The translations under genes were made by a program, and so were the position numbers. Positions 62,192-64,000 of a stretch of DNA of 64,000 nt are shown piece after piece. The stretch lies in contig JAHDXL010000004.1 in the NCBI GenBank assembly GCA_023382935.1, positions 272,122 through 336,121 of the forward strand, in the 5' to 3' direction. Position 1 is the stretch's first letter. Each line of letters begins with the position of its first letter. The notes under the pieces are model-generated. The model ran no database searches. It saw nothing but the letters and a program-made list of their open reading frames with translations, and was not told the DNA's origin. This DNA is from Phycisphaerales bacterium. Its GTDB lineage: Bacteria; Planctomycetota; Phycisphaerae; Phycisphaerales; UBA1924.

Positions 62192-64000
62192 ATGGACTTC
62201 TTCTCGATCGATCCATTCGCCCCGCTCGTCAACGCAACGCTGGAGCGCAATCTGGAAGCGTTGGCCCGGACGAGCCCTCGGGCGGCCCAGTTGATCCGTG
62301 CGAGCAGTCCCCGGGCCGACCTCCAGATGTCCGTGGCGGAGGACGGGCTGACGACCGGCGTGCTGGGCGACGGGCGAAGGCTGGCCAGCGCGCGCGGGCC
62401 CCTGGTGGAAGCGACACGGCTGGCGGACACGGTGGACATCACCGAGGCGGGCGGTGTGTGCGTGGTGGGGTTCGGGCTGGGGCATCACCTTCGGGTGCTG
62501 GGCGAGCGGCTGGGCAAGACGGGCGTCCTGCTGTGCTTCGAGCCTGATCTCGGACTGCTGCGGAGCGTGTTCGAGCGCGTGGATCACGCGATCTGGATGC
62601 TGGGCACCAACTTTGTGCTGCTCACCGAGGCGGACGACGGGGCCGGCATCTCGCGGGCGATGTCGGGCATGGAGGGGGTGGTGGCGCTGGGCGTGCGGCT
62701 GATCGATCATCCGGCCAGTCGGTTGCGGCTGGGGGATTCGGCGGCGGTGTTCGCGCAGCGCTTCACTGACGTGCTCAAGGCCATCCGCACGACGCTGGTG
62801 ACGACGCTGGTGCAGTCGGAAACGACGCTGAGCAATGCGCTGATGAATCTGGATCACTATGCGGCCAGTGCCGGCATCAATGATCTGCGGGGTTGTGCAG
62901 CCGGGATTCCGGCGGTGGTGGTGTCGGCCGGTCCGAGTCTGGCCCGCAACATCGAGGTGCTGTCACGGCCTGGTGTGCGGAATCGCGTGGTGATCATCGC
63001 GGTGCAGACGGTGCTCAAGACGCTGCTGGCCCGGGGGATCCGCCCGCACTTCGTGTGCGCGCTGGACCATCACGAGATCAGTCGACGATTTTACGAGGGA
63101 CTGACGGCGCAGGACGTGGAGGGCGTGACGCTGGTGGTCGAGCCGAAGGCCAACCCTGCGATTCTGGATGCGTTTCCGGGCGCCATCCGTTGCCTGGGAG
63201 ATGACCTTCTGGACGCGGTGGTCGCGGGGACGGCCGCGGCGCGTCCGCGCGATCGGCTCAAGCCCGGCGCCACGGTGGCCCATCTGTGCCACTACCTGGC
63301 GCGCCACATGGGCTGCGACCCGGTGATCCTGGTGGGGCAGGATCTGGGTTTCAGCGACGGGCAGTATTACGCCAGCGGCGCGGCGATTCACGACGTGTGG
63401 GCGTGCGAACTCAACGAGTTCACGACACTGGAGATGCGCGAATGGGAGCGCATCGTGCGCGCGAAGTCGCTTCTGCGGGCGCGGGTAGACGTGTTCGGGC
63501 GGAAGATCTACTCCGACGAGCAGATGTCGACGTACCTGGCGCAGTTTGAGAGTGATTTTGCCGCCGACACCGAGGCGGGGCTGCGTGTGATCGACGCGAC
63601 CGAGGGCGGCGTGGCCAAGCAGCACACCATCGCCATGTCGCTGGCGGACGCGATTGGGCGGTTCGAGTCGGGCCTTCCCATCTCCATTCCCACGTCCGTG
63701 CGCGGGGGTCGAACGGCCGAACTGATGCAGTCACTGCGGTCGCGACTGGCAGGAATCAGGGCTGAGGCGCGGCGCGTGCATCTGCTCAGCCGCGACACGG
63801 TTCGGCTTCTGCGGAAGATGCGTCGCTGCGAGTCGGATCGCACGGCGATGAACGACCTGGTCGGCCGCATTCACCGCATCCGCGACGAGGTCATGTCGCT
63901 TCAGCCGGCGTTTCGGCTGGCGCAGTTTCTCAATCAGTCGGGCGCGCTCAACCGGGTTCGGGCCGATCGCTCGATCGAACTGGCCGGGGAAGCGGGCGAA
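62192..64000 (+). CDS. Maf/MptE-like DUF115 protein (partial at right edge)
   Basis: The frame runs from ATG 62192 (CGGAGACGTT upstream) to the window end, 603 codons so far. It shows the MAF_flag10/DUF115 core: VCVVGFGLGHHLRVLGERLGKTGVLLCFEPDLG, VVVSAGPSLARNIEVL, HFVCALDHHE, PVILVGQDLGFSDGQYYASG. Members sit in flagellar clusters and are needed for flagellin glycosylation or sialic-acid transfer (Maf) or are pterin pyrophosphokinase-like (MptE). C-terminal helices continue beyond the edge. Confidence 0.8.
   Translation, partial: MDFFSIDPFAPLVNATLERNLEALARTSPRAAQLIRASSPRADLQMSVAEDGLTTGVLGDGRRLASARGPLVEATRLADTVDITEAGGVCVVGFGLGHHLRVLGERLGKTGVLLCFEPDLGLLRSVFERVDHAIWMLGTNFVLLTEADDGAGISRAMSGMEGVVALGVRLIDHPASRLRLGDSAAVFAQRFTDVLKAIRTTLVTTLVQSETTLSNALMNLDHYAASAGINDLRGCAAGIPAVVVSAGPSLARNIEVLSRPGVRNRVVIIAVQTVLKTLLARGIRPHFVCALDHHEISRRFYEGLTAQDVEGVTLVVEPKANPAILDAFPGAIRCLGDDLLDAVVAGTAAARPRDRLKPGATVAHLCHYLARHMGCDPVILVGQDLGFSDGQYYASGAAIHDVWACELNEFTTLEMREWERIVRAKSLLRARVDVFGRKIYSDEQMSTYLAQFESDFAADTEAGLRVIDATEGGVAKQHTIAMSLADAIGRFESGLPISIPTSVRGGRTAELMQSLRSRLAGIRAEARRVHLLSRDTVRLLRKMRRCESDRTAMNDLVGRIHRIRDEVMSLQPAFRLAQFLNQSGALNRVRADRSIELAGEAGE

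Noticed and set aside
1-64000. CRISPR arrays, insertion sequences, phage or plasmid genes, rRNA
   Set aside because: Searched by eye: no spaced direct repeats with unique spacers, no transposase motifs, no integrase, no rRNA-like conserved blocks.

Overview
The window is GC-rich, densely packed bacterial chromosome with genes on both strands and many 4-nt ATGA/GTGA start/stop overlaps. Several traits point to a planctomycete, most likely class Phycisphaerae: secreted proteins with PEP-CTERM-like tails (Pro-x-Pro/Ala-Gly motif, hydrophobic stretch, Arg cluster), a dockerin-like Asp/Gly-rich repeat on a secreted subtilase, a PurL with PurS-like domains fused at its N-terminus, type IV pseudopilins, and Rrf2/MoxR/ECF regulators. 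The lineage is inferred from gene content; no rRNA or tRNA gene was found.

Left part (1-14.3 kb): a PEP-CTERM protein, arginine decarboxylase (speA), an FmdB-like zinc ribbon, then two adjacent damaged secreted-protein genes. The first is a subtilase needing two -1 frameshifts; the second is a PEP-CTERM gene with an in-frame TGA. Phenylalanine hydroxylase, a short amidohydrolase, a flavin-reductase-fold/DUF2470 protein, a lysine-rich histone-like protein, an M16 peptidase homologue, a two-domain ABC permease and a VTT membrane protein follow.

Middle (14.3-39 kb): an MBL-fold hydrolase, dnaA with an AT-rich gap that could hold the origin, mutM-tadA-tatC (overlapping), an ECF sigma/anti-sigma/PDZ lipoprotein/MoxR run, an Rrf2 regulator, lysS, pyrE, a decayed flagellin gene, sulfate activation genes (sat, cysC) flanking a TlpA-like thioredoxin, a pseudopilin, a large secreted C25-like protein, trpE and an iron-type ABC solute-binding lipoprotein.

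Right part (39-64 kb): a type IV pilus operon read leftward (pilT, gspF/pilC, pilV-like, a 972-residue PilX-like protein with EF-hand-like loops, pilW-like), another PEP-CTERM protein, rnhA plus a methyltransferase, a long purL carrying in-frame palindromic repeat-like inserts, a quinone oxidoreductase and a tiny membrane protein divergent from an XRE-cupin regulator, an HDOD-GGDEF-REC protein, a sigma-54 activator (GAYTGA) with a Nif3 protein, ispE, a ROK kinase, a FlgM-like protein, two envelope proteins and, running off the right edge, a Maf/MptE-like (DUF115) protein.

Best candidates for something new: the subtilase whose two reading-frame breaks both fall exactly on zero-frame XXXYYYZ slippery heptamers (programmed frameshifting or two single-base losses); the purL coding region carrying repeat-like palindromic inserts; the calcium-loop-rich PilX-like pilus component; and the inverted repeat between the XRE-cupin regulator and a 43-residue membrane protein.
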